Assembly: GCA_947574135.1 (NCBI GenBank)
Contig: CANPIM010000007.1
Location: 1 to 64,000 of the forward strand
Reading direction: 5' to 3'
DNA length: 64,000 nucleotides
Origin: an uncultured Lachnospiraceae bacterium
Lineage (GTDB): Bacteria > Bacillota > Clostridia > Lachnospirales > Lachnospiraceae
The notes beneath the pieces are model-generated. The model saw only the letters and a program-made list of their open reading frames with translations, was not told the DNA's origin and ran no database searches. This document shows positions 49,330-59,759 of the stretch, one piece after another. Each line of letters begins with the position of its first letter. The first letter of the stretch is position 1. The translations under genes were made by a program, and so were the position numbers.

Positions 49330-50742
49330 TTACTCTTTCCCGTTCCAGCAATAGGTGCAAAGCTTACAGGGCTCGATTCCCACAGAGTCCAGCATATCAT
49401 CCAGCCGGTGATAGCGAAGGGAGGAGAAATTCAGCTCTCTCCCGATTTCCTCTACCATGGCATTGTATTCGTCGGAATTGGGATCTGTGTAGGCCTCCAG
49501 ATTGGGCTCCGTCCCCTCTCCCTCCAGCTTGCGAATCACCCGGCGGGCAATGAGATCCATCTCCGAGGTGGAGCGGGAAAAGTTCAAAAACTTACAGCCA
49601 TAGATAATAGGAGGACAGGCCGGCCGGATATGGACCTCCCTGGCCCCGCTGCGATACAAAAACTCCGTGGTCTCCCGAAGCTGGGTTCCCCGGACAATGG
49701 AGTCGTCGATCATCAAAAGGCTCTTCCCCTGAATCAAATCATGGAGCGGAATCAGCTTCATCTTGGCAATGAGATCCCGCTGCCGCTGCATGGTGGGCAT
49801 AAAGGACCGGGGCCAGGTAGGAGTATACTTAATAAAAGGACGGGAAAAGGGCACCCCGGACCGATTGGCATAGCCGATGGCGTGGGCCGTGCCGGAATCC
49901 GGAACTCCGGCCACCGTATCCGGATGCACGTCGTGGGCCTTGTCCGCCTCCGCCAAAAGCTCTCCGCAGCGATAGCGCATTTCCTCCACGCTGACTCCCT
50001 CATAGGAGGAGGAGGGATATCCGTAGTACACCCACAAAAAGGTGCAGATCCGCATGTCCGTCCCCGGCGCACATGCCGTCTGAACAGCCTCCGGGGTCAT
50101 GATCACAACCTCCCCCGGCCCAAGCTCCCGGGCTGCCTTATATCCCAGATTCAGGTAGGCGAAGCTTTCAAAGGCCGCACACCAGGCCCCCTCCTTGCGC
50201 CCGATGGCCACCGGAGTCCGGCCCATTTTATCCCGGGCCACGTAGATGGCCTTGGGCGTCATAAGCAAAATTGTCATGGATCCGTCAATCTGCTCCTGGG
50301 CATAGCGAATCCCCTCCAACAGGTTGTCCTGCTGATTTATCAGGGTGGCCACCAGCTCCGTGGCATTGATATCCCCTCCGCTCATCTCCAGAAAATGGGT
50401 GCGGGTGCTGTCAAAGACCTGCTGAATCAGCTCCTTCCGGTTGTTAATCCGGCCCACAGTGGCAATGGCATAGGTACCATGATGGGAACGGATCAACAAA
50501 GGCTGGGGCTCGTAATCAGAAATGCAGCCAATCCCCAGGCTTCCCTCCATCTCATTAAAATCCTTCTCAAACTTGGTCCGAAAGGGAGAATTCTCAATAT
50601 TGTGAATGGCCTTGTCAAAGCCCTTCTTTCCGTATACCACCATGCCGCCTCTGCGGGTTCCCAGATGAGAATGATAATCCGTACCAAAAAACAGATCAAA
50701 CACACAGTCCGTCTTTGACGCAACCGCAAAAAATCCACCCAT
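49330..50742 (-). CDS. PurF-like amidophosphoribosyltransferase paralogue with Cys1 replaced by Gly
   Basis: Start ATG at 50742 behind AAGGAAGGAG; MGGFFAVASKTD; PRPP loop MIDDSIVRGTQLRET retained. Confidence 0.88.
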   Translation of the reverse strand: MGGFFAVASKTDCVFDLFFGTDYHSHLGTRRGGMVVYGKKGFDKAIHNIENSPFRTKFEKDFNEMEGSLGIGCISDYEPQPLLIRSHHGTYAIATVGRINNRKELIQQVFDSTRTHFLEMSGGDINATELVATLINQQDNLLEGIRYAQEQIDGSMTILLMTPKAIYVARDKMGRTPVAIGRKEGAWCAAFESFAYLNLGYKAARELGPGEVVIMTPEAVQTACAPGTDMRICTFLWVYYGYPSSSYEGVSVEEMRYRCGELLAEADKAHDVHPDTVAGVPDSGTAHAIGYANRSGVPFSRPFIKYTPTWPRSFMPTMQRQRDLIAKMKLIPLHDLIQGKSLLMIDDSIVRGTQLRETTEFLYRSGAREVHIRPACPPIIYGCKFLNFSRSTSEMDLIARRVIRKLEGEGTEPNLEAYTDPNSDEYNAMVEEIGRELNFSSLRYHRLDDMLDSVGIEPCKLCTYCWNGKE

Positions 50743-50746
50743 ACTT

Positions 50747-52057
50747 TTATACTCCTTCCTTTCCTGCAATATAATTGATAAACTGCTGCGCGGTCCTTCC
50801 TGAGATACCGCCGTGACTTAGCTCCCACTTATTTGCCTCTGCGCAGAGCTCCTGCTCCGACAGGGTAATCTTGGGATACCGCTTGGCCAGCTCTGTCACA
50901 ATGTGATAGTATTCCTTCTGGGTAGGCTTGGAGAAATTGATGGTCACTCCGAACCGGGCCACCAGGGACAGCTTCTCCTGCATGGTATCCGACCGGTGCA
51001 TGCCCTCGTCCACCTCCATATCTCCCCGATCCTTCCAGGTTTCCCGAATAATATGGCGGCGGTTGGAGGTGGCATAGATGAGCACATTGTCCGGCTTGGT
51101 CTCCATGCCTCCCTCAATAACAGCCTTTAAAAACTTATACTCGATCTCAAATTCCTCAAAGGACAGATCATCCATATAGATAATAAAGCGATAATTTCGA
51201 TTTTTGATCTGGGCAATGACTGCAGACAAATCCTGAAACTGATGCTTGTAAATCTCAATCATCCGCAGGCCCTGGTCGTAATACTCATTGAGAATGGCCT
51301 TGATGCTGGTGGATTTTCCCGTTCCCGCATCCCCAAAAAGCAGGGCATTGTTGGCCGGCAGTCCCTTGATAAAGGCCTCCGTGTTGTCGATAAGCTTTTT
51401 CTTCTGAATCTCATAGCCAATGAGATCACAGAGCATCACCCGATCCGTATTGTTCACCGGCAGAAACTCCACCTCGTGCTCCAGACGCCGGATGCGGAAG
51501 GCCTTGTTGAGGCCAAACATGCCCACCCCGTAGGCTGCGTAAAAATCCGTCACAATGCGGAAGATCTCCTCCTCGTCGGCCGCCTCCTCGATCCGGGCGC
51601 TCACAGCCTGGACCTTTTCGCTGACGTTTTTGTTGTACATCCGCTCCTTTTTCCCAATGGCCTGATAATGACAGACCGTAGTAAAGCAGTCGATCCCCAA
51701 GGCCTCCTCTATGGGCCGGAAGTCAAAGTCAAACAGCCGCTTGAATACCCGAAAATCATTTTTCGCAAAGTGATTCACCGTGCCGTCATTGGCTCCCACC
51801 TTCTCGCTGGTCATGCTGAAGGAATTCTCATTGGTGAGCAGAATAAAGGTCAGATAATTATGCCAAAGATTCTTGTCAAACCCATAGAGGGTAGACAGAT
51901 CCAAAAGCGCCTTTATCTGCTCATAGATCCGCGTAATCAGCTGGGCGCTGTCATAGCCGCCCTTATCAAAATCCCGGAAAATTCCGGAAAGCTTCCGCAA
52001 AATACTGTCCTCTCCCAGATCCCGGTATAAAATAAGCTTTGCAACCTCTCTGTACAT
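50747..52057 (-). CDS. DUF815-family AAA ATPase
   Basis: 436 aa; [53 protein letters not shown]. Confidence 0.88.
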   Translation of the reverse strand: MYREVAKLILYRDLGEDSILRKLSGIFRDFDKGGYDSAQLITRIYEQIKALLDLSTLYGFDKNLWHNYLTFILLTNENSFSMTSEKVGANDGTVNHFAKNDFRVFKRLFDFDFRPIEEALGIDCFTTVCHYQAIGKKERMYNKNVSEKVQAVSARIEEAADEEEIFRIVTDFYAAYGVGMFGLNKAFRIRRLEHEVEFLPVNNTDRVMLCDLIGYEIQKKKLIDNTEAFIKGLPANNALLFGDAGTGKSTSIKAILNEYYDQGLRMIEIYKHQFQDLSAVIAQIKNRNYRFIIYMDDLSFEEFEIEYKFLKAVIEGGMETKPDNVLIYATSNRRHIIRETWKDRGDMEVDEGMHRSDTMQEKLSLVARFGVTINFSKPTQKEYYHIVTELAKRYPKITLSEQELCAEANKWELSHGGISGRTAQQFINYIAGKEGV

Positions 52058-52265
52058 GCCCCTAAGCCCTCCTTATGAAATCCTAACAAGTATACACTAT
52101 TTTTTTATTTTTCACAAGATAAGGGTTGACATTTTCTCTTTTTTATATTATTGTATTATTATAGTAATACAATTTACCCCCGGAGATTTTGGCTCCTGTT
52201 CGGTGGGTATTCCGTGGCCTGTGGATGTTTCCTGCCCGGGCCTACGCAGAGAAAGGGGTGACTAC

Positions 52266-52646
52266 ATGGCATGGGTATTGGATGACTCCCGACCCATTTA
52301 TCTACAACTTGCCAATAAAATTCAGTCAGACATTATTTCCGGGGTGTACCGACCTGGAGATAAGCTTCCCTCGGTGCGGGATTTGGCCATGGATGCGGCC
52401 GTGAACCCCAACACCATGCAGAAGGCTCTCATAGAGCTGGAACGCAGCGGTCTTATTTACACCCAGCGCACCAGTGGACGATTTATCTCGGAGGACGCCC
52501 AAAAAGTAACCATTATGAAGGAAAACCTGGCCAAGGAGCAGATCCGGCTATTTCTCAGCAACATGCAGCAGCTGGGCTTTGAAAATCAGGAGATCCTTCA
52601 TTTTATGGAAGAAACCTTGAAGGAGGAGCGCAGATGGAAACATTAA
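52266..52646 (+). CDS. YtrA-type GntR regulator
   Basis: 126 aa from ATG 52266; PIYLQLANKIQSDIISGVYRPGDKLPSVRDLAMDAAVNPNTMQKALIELE. Confidence 0.92.
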   Translation: MAWVLDDSRPIYLQLANKIQSDIISGVYRPGDKLPSVRDLAMDAAVNPNTMQKALIELERSGLIYTQRTSGRFISEDAQKVTIMKENLAKEQIRLFLSNMQQLGFENQEILHFMEETLKEERRWKH

Positions 52647-53332
52647 TGGAATGCCGGCAGCTCTCGAAACATTATGGCAATAAAATCGCTCTGGATCACA
52701 TCAATCTGACCATTGAGCGGGGGCGGATCATCGGCCTTTTGGGACCCAATGGAAGCGGGAAAACCACTTTGATCAAGCTAATCAACGGAATCCTCACCCC
52801 CACCTCCGGCTGCCTTTATATCAACGGGCAGATTCCCGGCGTGGAGACAAAAAAGGCTGTGTCCTATCTGCCGGAGCGAACCTATTTCAACAGCTGGATG
52901 AAGGTCACGGATATCCTGCATTTCTTCAGTGATTTTTACGTGGATTTTGATTCCCGACGGGCTCTGGAAATGCTTCACCGGCTGAATATCAACGAGAGCG
53001 ACCGACTGCGCACCATGTCCAAGGGCACCAAGGAAAAGGTGCAGCTCATTATGGTCATGAGCCGGGATGCTGATCTATACTGTCTGGATGAGCCCATTGG
53101 AGGCGTGGACCCGGCGGCCCGGGATTATATTCTCCAGACCATCATTACCAATTACAGAGAAAACGCAACCGTGCTTATCTCCACCCATTTGATCTCCGAT
53201 ATTGAGAATGTGCTGGACGACGCCATTTTTATTCAGGGCGGCCGCATAATGCTCACCGGCTCTGTGGATGACATCCGCATGCGGGAGGGGAAATCTGTAG
53301 ACGCACTGTTCCGGGAGGTGTTCCGATGCTAG
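52634..53332 (+). CDS. ABC transporter ATP-binding protein
   Basis: 232 aa; GLLGPNGSGKTTLIKLI Walker A, YCLDEPIGGVDP. Confidence 0.95.
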   Translation: METLMECRQLSKHYGNKIALDHINLTIERGRIIGLLGPNGSGKTTLIKLINGILTPTSGCLYINGQIPGVETKKAVSYLPERTYFNSWMKVTDILHFFSDFYVDFDSRRALEMLHRLNINESDRLRTMSKGTKEKVQLIMVMSRDADLYCLDEPIGGVDPAARDYILQTIITNYRENATVLISTHLISDIENVLDDAIFIQGGRIMLTGSVDDIRMREGKSVDALFREVFRC

Positions 53333-54141
53333 GAAAATTAATCAAATACGAATTCCATGCTGTCTCACGCTTTCTGCTGCCGCTGCATCTGGCGCTGATT
53401 TTAATTACCTTTGTGGGACGCTTTTATGTGCAGTTTGCCCTGGACAATATCAATTACCGGTTTGCTCTGTTTCACGTTTCCCTGGTCATGTTCTATGTGC
53501 TTGCCCTGTTTGCCATTTTCGTGCTGACCTATGTATATCTCTACATTCTGCGGCCTCACCGAAACTGGTTCTCCGACGAGGGCTACCTGATGCACACGCT
53601 GCCGGTGACTCCGGCCCAGCATATCTGGAGCAAGCTTATCGTGTCCGTGTGCTGGATTATTATGGATCTGTTCCTTTTGGGTCTGTCCATCTTCCTTATG
53701 ATGATCAATCCGGATGTGCTGCAGTCCTGGCCCAAATTCATAGAAATGCTACAGGAAATGGTGGTAAGCTTCACAGGCTTTGACTATGTGCTGGGTACCA
53801 TCACCTATGTGATCAGCCTGTTGGTAGACTGCGCCAGAGGGATCCTGGTAGTCTACATGTGTATGGCCATTGGACACAGCTTTAACCAGTATAAGCTTCT
53901 GATTTCCATTGCCATCTACATTGGCGTGTATATCGGCACCAGCCTGGTAAACACCCTGGCTGCCATCCTCCTGGCCATTCCCTTTGGAGGATCGGGATTT
54001 AGCTCCCTGTTTATTGTATCCAACAGTGCCCTGGGCACGGGAAAAATGACCTGGTTTGAGATTGTGTTTTCCCTGGTTGTGGCCACAATCGCCTTCTTTA
54101 TCACCCAGTATTTCCTGTCCAAGCAGCTGAATCTGGAATAA
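53326..54141 (+). CDS. ABC transporter permease
   Basis: 271 aa multi-TM protein overlapping the ATPase gene by 7 bp. Confidence 0.85.
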   Translation: MLGKLIKYEFHAVSRFLLPLHLALILITFVGRFYVQFALDNINYRFALFHVSLVMFYVLALFAIFVLTYVYLYILRPHRNWFSDEGYLMHTLPVTPAQHIWSKLIVSVCWIIMDLFLLGLSIFLMMINPDVLQSWPKFIEMLQEMVVSFTGFDYVLGTITYVISLLVDCARGILVVYMCMAIGHSFNQYKLLISIAIYIGVYIGTSLVNTLAAILLAIPFGGSGFSSLFIVSNSALGTGKMTWFEIVFSLVVATIAFFITQYFLSKQLNLE

Positions 54142-54150
54142 GCGCAAAAT

Positions 54151-54193
54151 AAAAACTGCCCTTCCGGTGTTTCGTACCGGAGGGGCAGTTTTT
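54151..54193. terminator. bidirectional intrinsic terminator
   Basis: AAAAACTGCCC-TTCCGGT-gtttcgt-ACCGGA-GGGGCAGTTTTT between convergent genes. Confidence 0.9.
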
Positions 54194-54204
54194 ATTTTTG
54201 CTGT

Positions 54205-55770
54205 TTACTCTCTCCCTATACAGAACAAATAAGCCTCCTCCCGCTCGCTAACGCACCACTCCTCCTTAAGCTGCCATTCTGGCCTAAGGCGCAGCTGCTT
54301 CTTCAGATAGCCCCTGTCCCGGGAATACAACAGGAGAATTCCCTGGGGCTTTAAAAGCTCCCGGGCCTTATCCAAAAAACGGCCGTACAGGCTGTCAAGG
54401 GCATGGGCATCCATTCCCCTTCCCTTCACGGGAAAATTGGTCACAATCTCGTCAAACAGATATTCATGAGTAAAGGTCAGACAGTCCCGGTTAATAAAAT
54501 GTGCCGGCACTCCGGCCGCCTGGGCATTCTCTCTTGCCCCTGCAATGGCCGGCGCATAGAGATCAATGCCGTACAGGGAACGGGCGTGAAGCTTATAATT
54601 TCGCTCCAAAAGCATGGTGCCTACGCCGCAGAAAGGATCAAGTACCTGGGCCTGTTCCTTTAAATAGGCCGCCGCCAGCTCCATACAGATAGCCGCCTGT
54701 ACCGGAGCCATGGAAGCCGCCACCGTCTGCCGCCGATAGGCAAACCGGTGATCCGGCAGGGCCTGAAGCTTTAGAAGGGGAAAGAAGCTTCCCTCCCGGT
54801 TTTCCTTAAGCCGAAGCTCCAGCTCATAGGCCGAGGGGGCATTTAAGAGCATCCCCCCTGACTCCTCCTCCAGCTGCGCACCCAGGCTTTTGGCCAAATC
54901 TCCCGAAAATCCGGAATCCTTCCGGGTCTTTACCTCCACCCGAAAATAATAGGGAGGCTCCCCCTTCAAATACTTTTCCAGAATCTCCAGAAGATCCGTT
55001 TTCAAAAGCTCTTGGGTCAGCTTTTCCTTCTTAAGCTTCCCACTGCTCTTTAAGCAAAAAAGAAGCTCCCGATAGGTGCGGACAGAAAGCAGAGGCTCTA
55101 TAAGCGCCTGCTCCGCCAGAACCGCACCCTTTCCCAGGCGAATCCGTCCCTCCCCTATCTGCCCGGCCAAGAGCCTCTCCTGTCCCCGGTTGGTGAGAAG
55201 CATTACGTCCGCCCTCTTTCCAAATCCAATAAAGGGATGAAAACGGGGAGGCTCCTGGCTTAAGAGAATCCGCCGCAGCGCCTGAAGCTCCTGGCGCAGA
55301 TGCTTTTGTGCAGGCCGACTCTTCGTCTCCTCCCTCTCCGCCACCCCCTGATCAGCGGTCCCTGCTTCTGTTTTATCTTGACCGGCAGTCAATAATATTT
55401 TCTCTATCTCCTCCTGCCGATGTCTCATAGCCTCTGCAAAAGCTCCGCAGGGAAAACTCTCCAGAGCCTTCAGGTAATCGCTTCTGACGAAAAGCTGCTC
55501 CTCTCTCTCATAGGCCTCCCAAAGCCTTTGGGGAATCTCCTCCCCGGTTAGCTTTCCCAGAATAGCGGCTCCGTTTTTGCGAACCTTGGGATCCTCCTGA
55601 AAGTCCAGACAGCGAAAAAGCGCCTGGGGACTCTTCGCAAAGAGAGCCTGAAGCTCCCGCCTGCTCTCCGGCTCCTGAATGGCCGCCTTTATGGCAATGA
55701 GACTTTCCCGCAGTCCTTCTTGCTTTTCAACCTTATCGTATAGCTCTCTCAATTTCATTTCCTCTGTCAC
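54205..55770 (-). CDS. TRM11/THUMP-MTase-like SAM methyltransferase with N-terminal HEAT-like region
   Basis: 521 aa; VLDPFCGVGTMLLER motif I, motif IV-like DEIVTNFPVKG. Confidence 0.75.
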   Translation of the reverse strand: MTEEMKLRELYDKVEKQEGLRESLIAIKAAIQEPESRRELQALFAKSPQALFRCLDFQEDPKVRKNGAAILGKLTGEEIPQRLWEAYEREEQLFVRSDYLKALESFPCGAFAEAMRHRQEEIEKILLTAGQDKTEAGTADQGVAEREETKSRPAQKHLRQELQALRRILLSQEPPRFHPFIGFGKRADVMLLTNRGQERLLAGQIGEGRIRLGKGAVLAEQALIEPLLSVRTYRELLFCLKSSGKLKKEKLTQELLKTDLLEILEKYLKGEPPYYFRVEVKTRKDSGFSGDLAKSLGAQLEEESGGMLLNAPSAYELELRLKENREGSFFPLLKLQALPDHRFAYRRQTVAASMAPVQAAICMELAAAYLKEQAQVLDPFCGVGTMLLERNYKLHARSLYGIDLYAPAIAGARENAQAAGVPAHFINRDCLTFTHEYLFDEIVTNFPVKGRGMDAHALDSLYGRFLDKARELLKPQGILLLYSRDRGYLKKQLRLRPEWQLKEEWCVSEREEAYLFCIGRE

Positions 55771-55781
55771 GCGTTTTGAAC

Positions 55782-56732
55782 CTACCGCATTAAAATATAT
55801 CCCGTATAGACCGCATAGACCAGCACCATCAAGGCCCCCGTCCCCCTGGTTACCCGCCGTCTGGCGTAGAGGGGCAGGAAGAAGAATGCGCTCACAGCCA
55901 AGAGAATGGCTCCGTCATACACATTCTCCGGCTCCACCCGGATAGGGGAGATCCCGGCGGACACCCCAAGGATAAAGCCGATATTCATAATGTTGGATCC
56001 CAACACATTTCCCAGGGCAATATCGCTCTCTCCCTTTTTGGCTGCCACCACAGAGGTGACCAGCTCCGGCAGAGAGGTTCCCACAGCCACAATGGTCAGT
56101 CCAATCAAGGTCTCGCTGAGCCCAAAGCTTCTGGCAATGGCCGTAGCCCCGTTTACCACCAGCTGCCCTCCAAAGACAATGGCCACAGAGCCACAAATAC
56201 ACAGGGCCACATTCCACCAGATTCCGTGGGTCATATCCAGATTATCCGCCTGAGGCCGGCTCTTTAGGGCCCCGTTCACCGTCTGGATCATATAGATCCC
56301 AAGAATTCCCAAAAGAATCACCCCGTCCAGTCTGGACAGCAGCATCTCCCGATGAAAAAGAAAATCCGACAGAAAGAGCAGCAGCACTGCAGAGAGCAGA
56401 ATGGAAACAGAATAATCCCGCTTCATCACAGAGGGCTGCACCCGTATGGGATGGATCAGGGCGCTTAGGCCAATGACCATCAAAAGATTTACAATATTGG
56501 AGCCCAGCACATTCCCCAGGGCAATGGCGTTGCTTCCCCTCACTGCCGCTGTCAGGCTCACCGCCAGCTCCGGCAGACTGGTTCCCAGGGCCACAATGGT
56601 CAGTCCCACCACAATAGAGGGAATCCGCAGATGCCGGGCCAGCGCCGCCGCTCCCCCCACAAACCAGTCCGCCCCCTTTACCAGAAGGACCACGCCCAAT
56701 GCCAAAACGAGAAATTCCATGTATCGTCCCAC
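55782..56732 (-). CDS. CaCA-family calcium/sodium antiporter (YrbG-like)
   Basis: 316 aa; duplicated ALGTSLPELAVS / AVGTSLPELVTS alpha repeats. Confidence 0.93.
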   Translation of the reverse strand: MGRYMEFLVLALGVVLLVKGADWFVGGAAALARHLRIPSIVVGLTIVALGTSLPELAVSLTAAVRGSNAIALGNVLGSNIVNLLMVIGLSALIHPIRVQPSVMKRDYSVSILLSAVLLLFLSDFLFHREMLLSRLDGVILLGILGIYMIQTVNGALKSRPQADNLDMTHGIWWNVALCICGSVAIVFGGQLVVNGATAIARSFGLSETLIGLTIVAVGTSLPELVTSVVAAKKGESDIALGNVLGSNIMNIGFILGVSAGISPIRVEPENVYDGAILLAVSAFFFLPLYARRRVTRGTGALMVLVYAVYTGYILMR

Positions 56733-56774
56733 CTGTCAGAAATTCGTTCTTGTACAATCCTGTTCTAGTATAGT

Positions 56775-58208
56775 CTATACATTTATCTCTGCTTTCATTC
56801 CAATCACATCTCGATTTGCCTGTAAAACAGGCTCCACCATCTGAGACAGAAAGGCCTCCACCTGCTCCCTGGAGCGTCCCACATACCGGGTGGGATCCAT
56901 GGCCTTCTTCAAATCCTCCAGGGAAAGATTAAAGGCCGGATCTGCCGCAATAAGCTCCAGCAGATTATTTTCCAGACCGTTGACCTTCACATTCCGACCG
57001 GCCTCCATGGAAAGCTCCCGGATGCGCTCGTGGAGCTCCTGCCGGTCTCCCCCGGCCTTTACCGCGTCCATCATAATATTTTCCGTAGCCATAAAGGGCA
57101 ACTCTGACATCAGGCGTTTTTCAATGACCTTCGGATACACCACCAGGCCATCCACCACATTGAGACACAGATCCAGAATGCCGTCCACGGCCAAAAAGCC
57201 CTCCGGCACAGACAGCCGCTTATTGGCAGAATCGTCCAGTGTCCGCTCAAACCACTGGGTGGCGGAGGTAATGGCCGGATTCAAGGCATCCACCATCACA
57301 TAGCGGGACAGGGAGGCAATGCGCTCACTGCGCATGGGATTGCGCTTGTAGGCCATGGCCGAGGATCCGATCTGAGATTTCTCAAAGGGCTCCTCCACCT
57401 CCTTTAAATGCTGCAAAAGCCGGATGTCATTGGACATTTTGTGGGCGCTGGCCCCAATGCCTGCCAGCACATTCAAAACCCGGGTATCCACCTTTCGGGA
57501 GTAGGTCTGCCCGGAAACGGGATAGCAGCTGGAAAAGCCCATTTTCTCCGCAATCATGGGATCGATCTTGTCAATGGTCTCCTGATCTCCCTCAAACAGC
57601 TCCAGAAAGCTTGCCTGGGTGCCTGTAGTTCCCTTGGAGCCCAAAAGCTTTAGAGAGCCCAGCACATACGTAAGATCCTCCAGATCCATGAGAAATTCCT
57701 GAAGCCACAGGGTGGCCCGCTTTCCCACAGTGGTAGGCTGGGCCGGCTGAAAATGGGTAAAGGCCAGGGTGGGCTGCGCCTTATAGGTGTCTGCAAATTT
57801 TGCCAGCTCGGCAATGACGTTCACCAGCTTTTTGCGAACCAGCTTTAGGGCCTCTGCCATGACAATGATGTCCGTATTGTCCCCCACATAGCAGCTGGTG
57901 GCCCCCAGATGGATGATTCCCTTAGCCTTGGGGCACTGCTGTCCGTAGGCATATACGTGAGACATAACATCGTGACGCACTTCCTTTTCCCGGGCCTTTG
58001 CCACCTCATAGTTAATATCATCCTGATGGCTCTTAAGCTCGTCGATCTGCTCCTGGGTAATGGGAAGGCCCAGCTCCTTCTCCGTCTCGGCCAGGGCCAC
58101 CCACAGCCTCCGCCAGGTGCGGAATTTCATATCCGGCGAAAAAATATACTGCATCTCCTTACTGGCGTAGCGCTCAGACAAGGGACTCTGATAACAATCC
58201 GTACTCAT
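56775..58208 (-). CDS. purB: adenylosuccinate lyase
   Basis: 477 aa; GSSAMAYKRNPMRSERI signature. Confidence 0.96.
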   Translation of the reverse strand: MSTDCYQSPLSERYASKEMQYIFSPDMKFRTWRRLWVALAETEKELGLPITQEQIDELKSHQDDINYEVAKAREKEVRHDVMSHVYAYGQQCPKAKGIIHLGATSCYVGDNTDIIVMAEALKLVRKKLVNVIAELAKFADTYKAQPTLAFTHFQPAQPTTVGKRATLWLQEFLMDLEDLTYVLGSLKLLGSKGTTGTQASFLELFEGDQETIDKIDPMIAEKMGFSSCYPVSGQTYSRKVDTRVLNVLAGIGASAHKMSNDIRLLQHLKEVEEPFEKSQIGSSAMAYKRNPMRSERIASLSRYVMVDALNPAITSATQWFERTLDDSANKRLSVPEGFLAVDGILDLCLNVVDGLVVYPKVIEKRLMSELPFMATENIMMDAVKAGGDRQELHERIRELSMEAGRNVKVNGLENNLLELIAADPAFNLSLEDLKKAMDPTRYVGRSREQVEAFLSQMVEPVLQANRDVIGMKAEINV

Positions 58209-58277
58209 AGACTTCCTCCTCGCTCCTTCTATTGTGTATTGTGATCTGCGGCTAAAGCCATAGCCTTGAAAAGGCAG

Positions 58278-59723
58278 CTATCTCTCATAGCTGCCTCGAA
58301 TATCTTCTTTTGGCGGTTCCAGGGGATACTGTCCGGTAAAGCAGGCCGTGCAATGCGGCAGGCCACCGATAAGCTCACCCAGCCGCTCTACCCTAAGGTA
58401 GCCCAGGGAATCCGCCCCAATCATCCTGCGAATCTCTTCCACACTTCGATTGTGGGCAAGGAGCTGATCCTCCCCTGGCACATCCGTGCCAAAATAGCAG
58501 GGATGCAAAAAGGGCGGGGAACTGATCCGCACATGAACCTCTCTGGCCCCGGCCTCCCGAAGCATTCCCACGATCCGGCCGCTGGTGGTACCCCGGACAA
58601 TGGAATCGTCCGTCATAATCACCCGCTTGCCCCGGACAGCCTCCGCCAGCACATTTAACTTTACCCGCACCGCCGACTCCCGGCTGCTCTGGCCAGGCTT
58701 AATAAAGGTGCGGCCCACATAGCTGTTCTTTACAAAGGCAGTCCCGTAGGGAATTTTGGACTCCAGGGAATATCCCAGGGCCGCTCCCATGCCAGACTCC
58801 GGCACGCCCACCACCAGATCCGCCTCCACCGGGCTGTCCACAGCCAGATATTTTCCTGCCAAAAGCCGGGACTGGTACACGCTCACCCCGTCTATATGAC
58901 TGTCCGGCCGGGCAAAATAAATATACTCAAAAATACATCGTGCCTCCCGCTCCCTGGAAAGGCAGTGGCTTTTATCCGACACGATGCCCCTCTGGGGCGT
59001 AATGGTCACAATCTCTCCCGGCTCCACATCCCGCACAAAGGAAGCGCCGATGGTCTCCAGAGCACAGGTCTCTGAGGCCAGAATATAGGCATTGTCCCGC
59101 TTTCCAATGCACAGGGGACGAAATCCATAGGGATCCCGGGCCCCGATAAGCTTCCTGGGAGACATTACAATCAGGGAATAGGCTCCCCTTAACTTTCCCA
59201 TAGCCCTGGACACTGCCTCCTCCACAGCCCCGCAGTTTACCCGCTCCCGGGCAATGTGATAGGCGATAACCTCCGAGTCAATGGTGGTCTGAAAAATGGC
59301 TCCCCCATACTCCAGCTCGTGCCGGAGCGCCGGGGCATTGACAAGATTCCCATTGTGAGCCAGGCCCAGAGTGCCCTTGATATAGTTCAGCACCAGAGGC
59401 TGGGCATTTTCCCGGGTACTGCTGCCCGCCGTGGAATAGCGGGTATGCCCGATACCAATATCTCCGGAAAGCCTGGAAAGCTCCTCCGGCGTAAACACCT
59501 CATGAACCAGCCCCATACCCTTATGACTGGATGCCTGTCCCTTGGGACCCCTGGTGTCGCTGACCGCAATGCCACAGCTCTCCTGCCCTCTGTGCTGCAG
59601 GGCCAGCAGCCCGTAATAAATGGTGGAGGCCACAGAATTTCCGTCAAAATCGTAAATGCCGAAAACCCCACACTCCTCCCCCAGCTTGTCCTCTGCAAAG
59701 GGCTCATACGCTGCCTGCTTCAT
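58278..59723 (-). CDS. purF: amidophosphoribosyltransferase (canonical)
   Basis: 481 aa; EECGVFGIYD Cys nucleophile, VIMTDDSIVRGTTSGRIV. Confidence 0.97.
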   Translation of the reverse strand: MKQAAYEPFAEDKLGEECGVFGIYDFDGNSVASTIYYGLLALQHRGQESCGIAVSDTRGPKGQASSHKGMGLVHEVFTPEELSRLSGDIGIGHTRYSTAGSSTRENAQPLVLNYIKGTLGLAHNGNLVNAPALRHELEYGGAIFQTTIDSEVIAYHIARERVNCGAVEEAVSRAMGKLRGAYSLIVMSPRKLIGARDPYGFRPLCIGKRDNAYILASETCALETIGASFVRDVEPGEIVTITPQRGIVSDKSHCLSREREARCIFEYIYFARPDSHIDGVSVYQSRLLAGKYLAVDSPVEADLVVGVPESGMGAALGYSLESKIPYGTAFVKNSYVGRTFIKPGQSSRESAVRVKLNVLAEAVRGKRVIMTDDSIVRGTTSGRIVGMLREAGAREVHVRISSPPFLHPCYFGTDVPGEDQLLAHNRSVEEIRRMIGADSLGYLRVERLGELIGGLPHCTACFTGQYPLEPPKEDIRGSYER

Positions 59724-59759
59724 TCTTCCCTCTCATCCCTTTATCCCAGAAAACTCCGC

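Noticed and set aside
49210-50718. 502-aa plus-strand ORF opposite the PurF-like gene
   Set aside because: Antisense shadow ORF of a clearly coding minus-strand gene; no recognisable domain, low-complexity His/Gly/Pro-rich translation.
52266-54141. GntR(YtrA)-ABC ATPase-permease as a novel system
   Set aside because: Common Firmicute YtrA-type regulator/ABC exporter arrangement.
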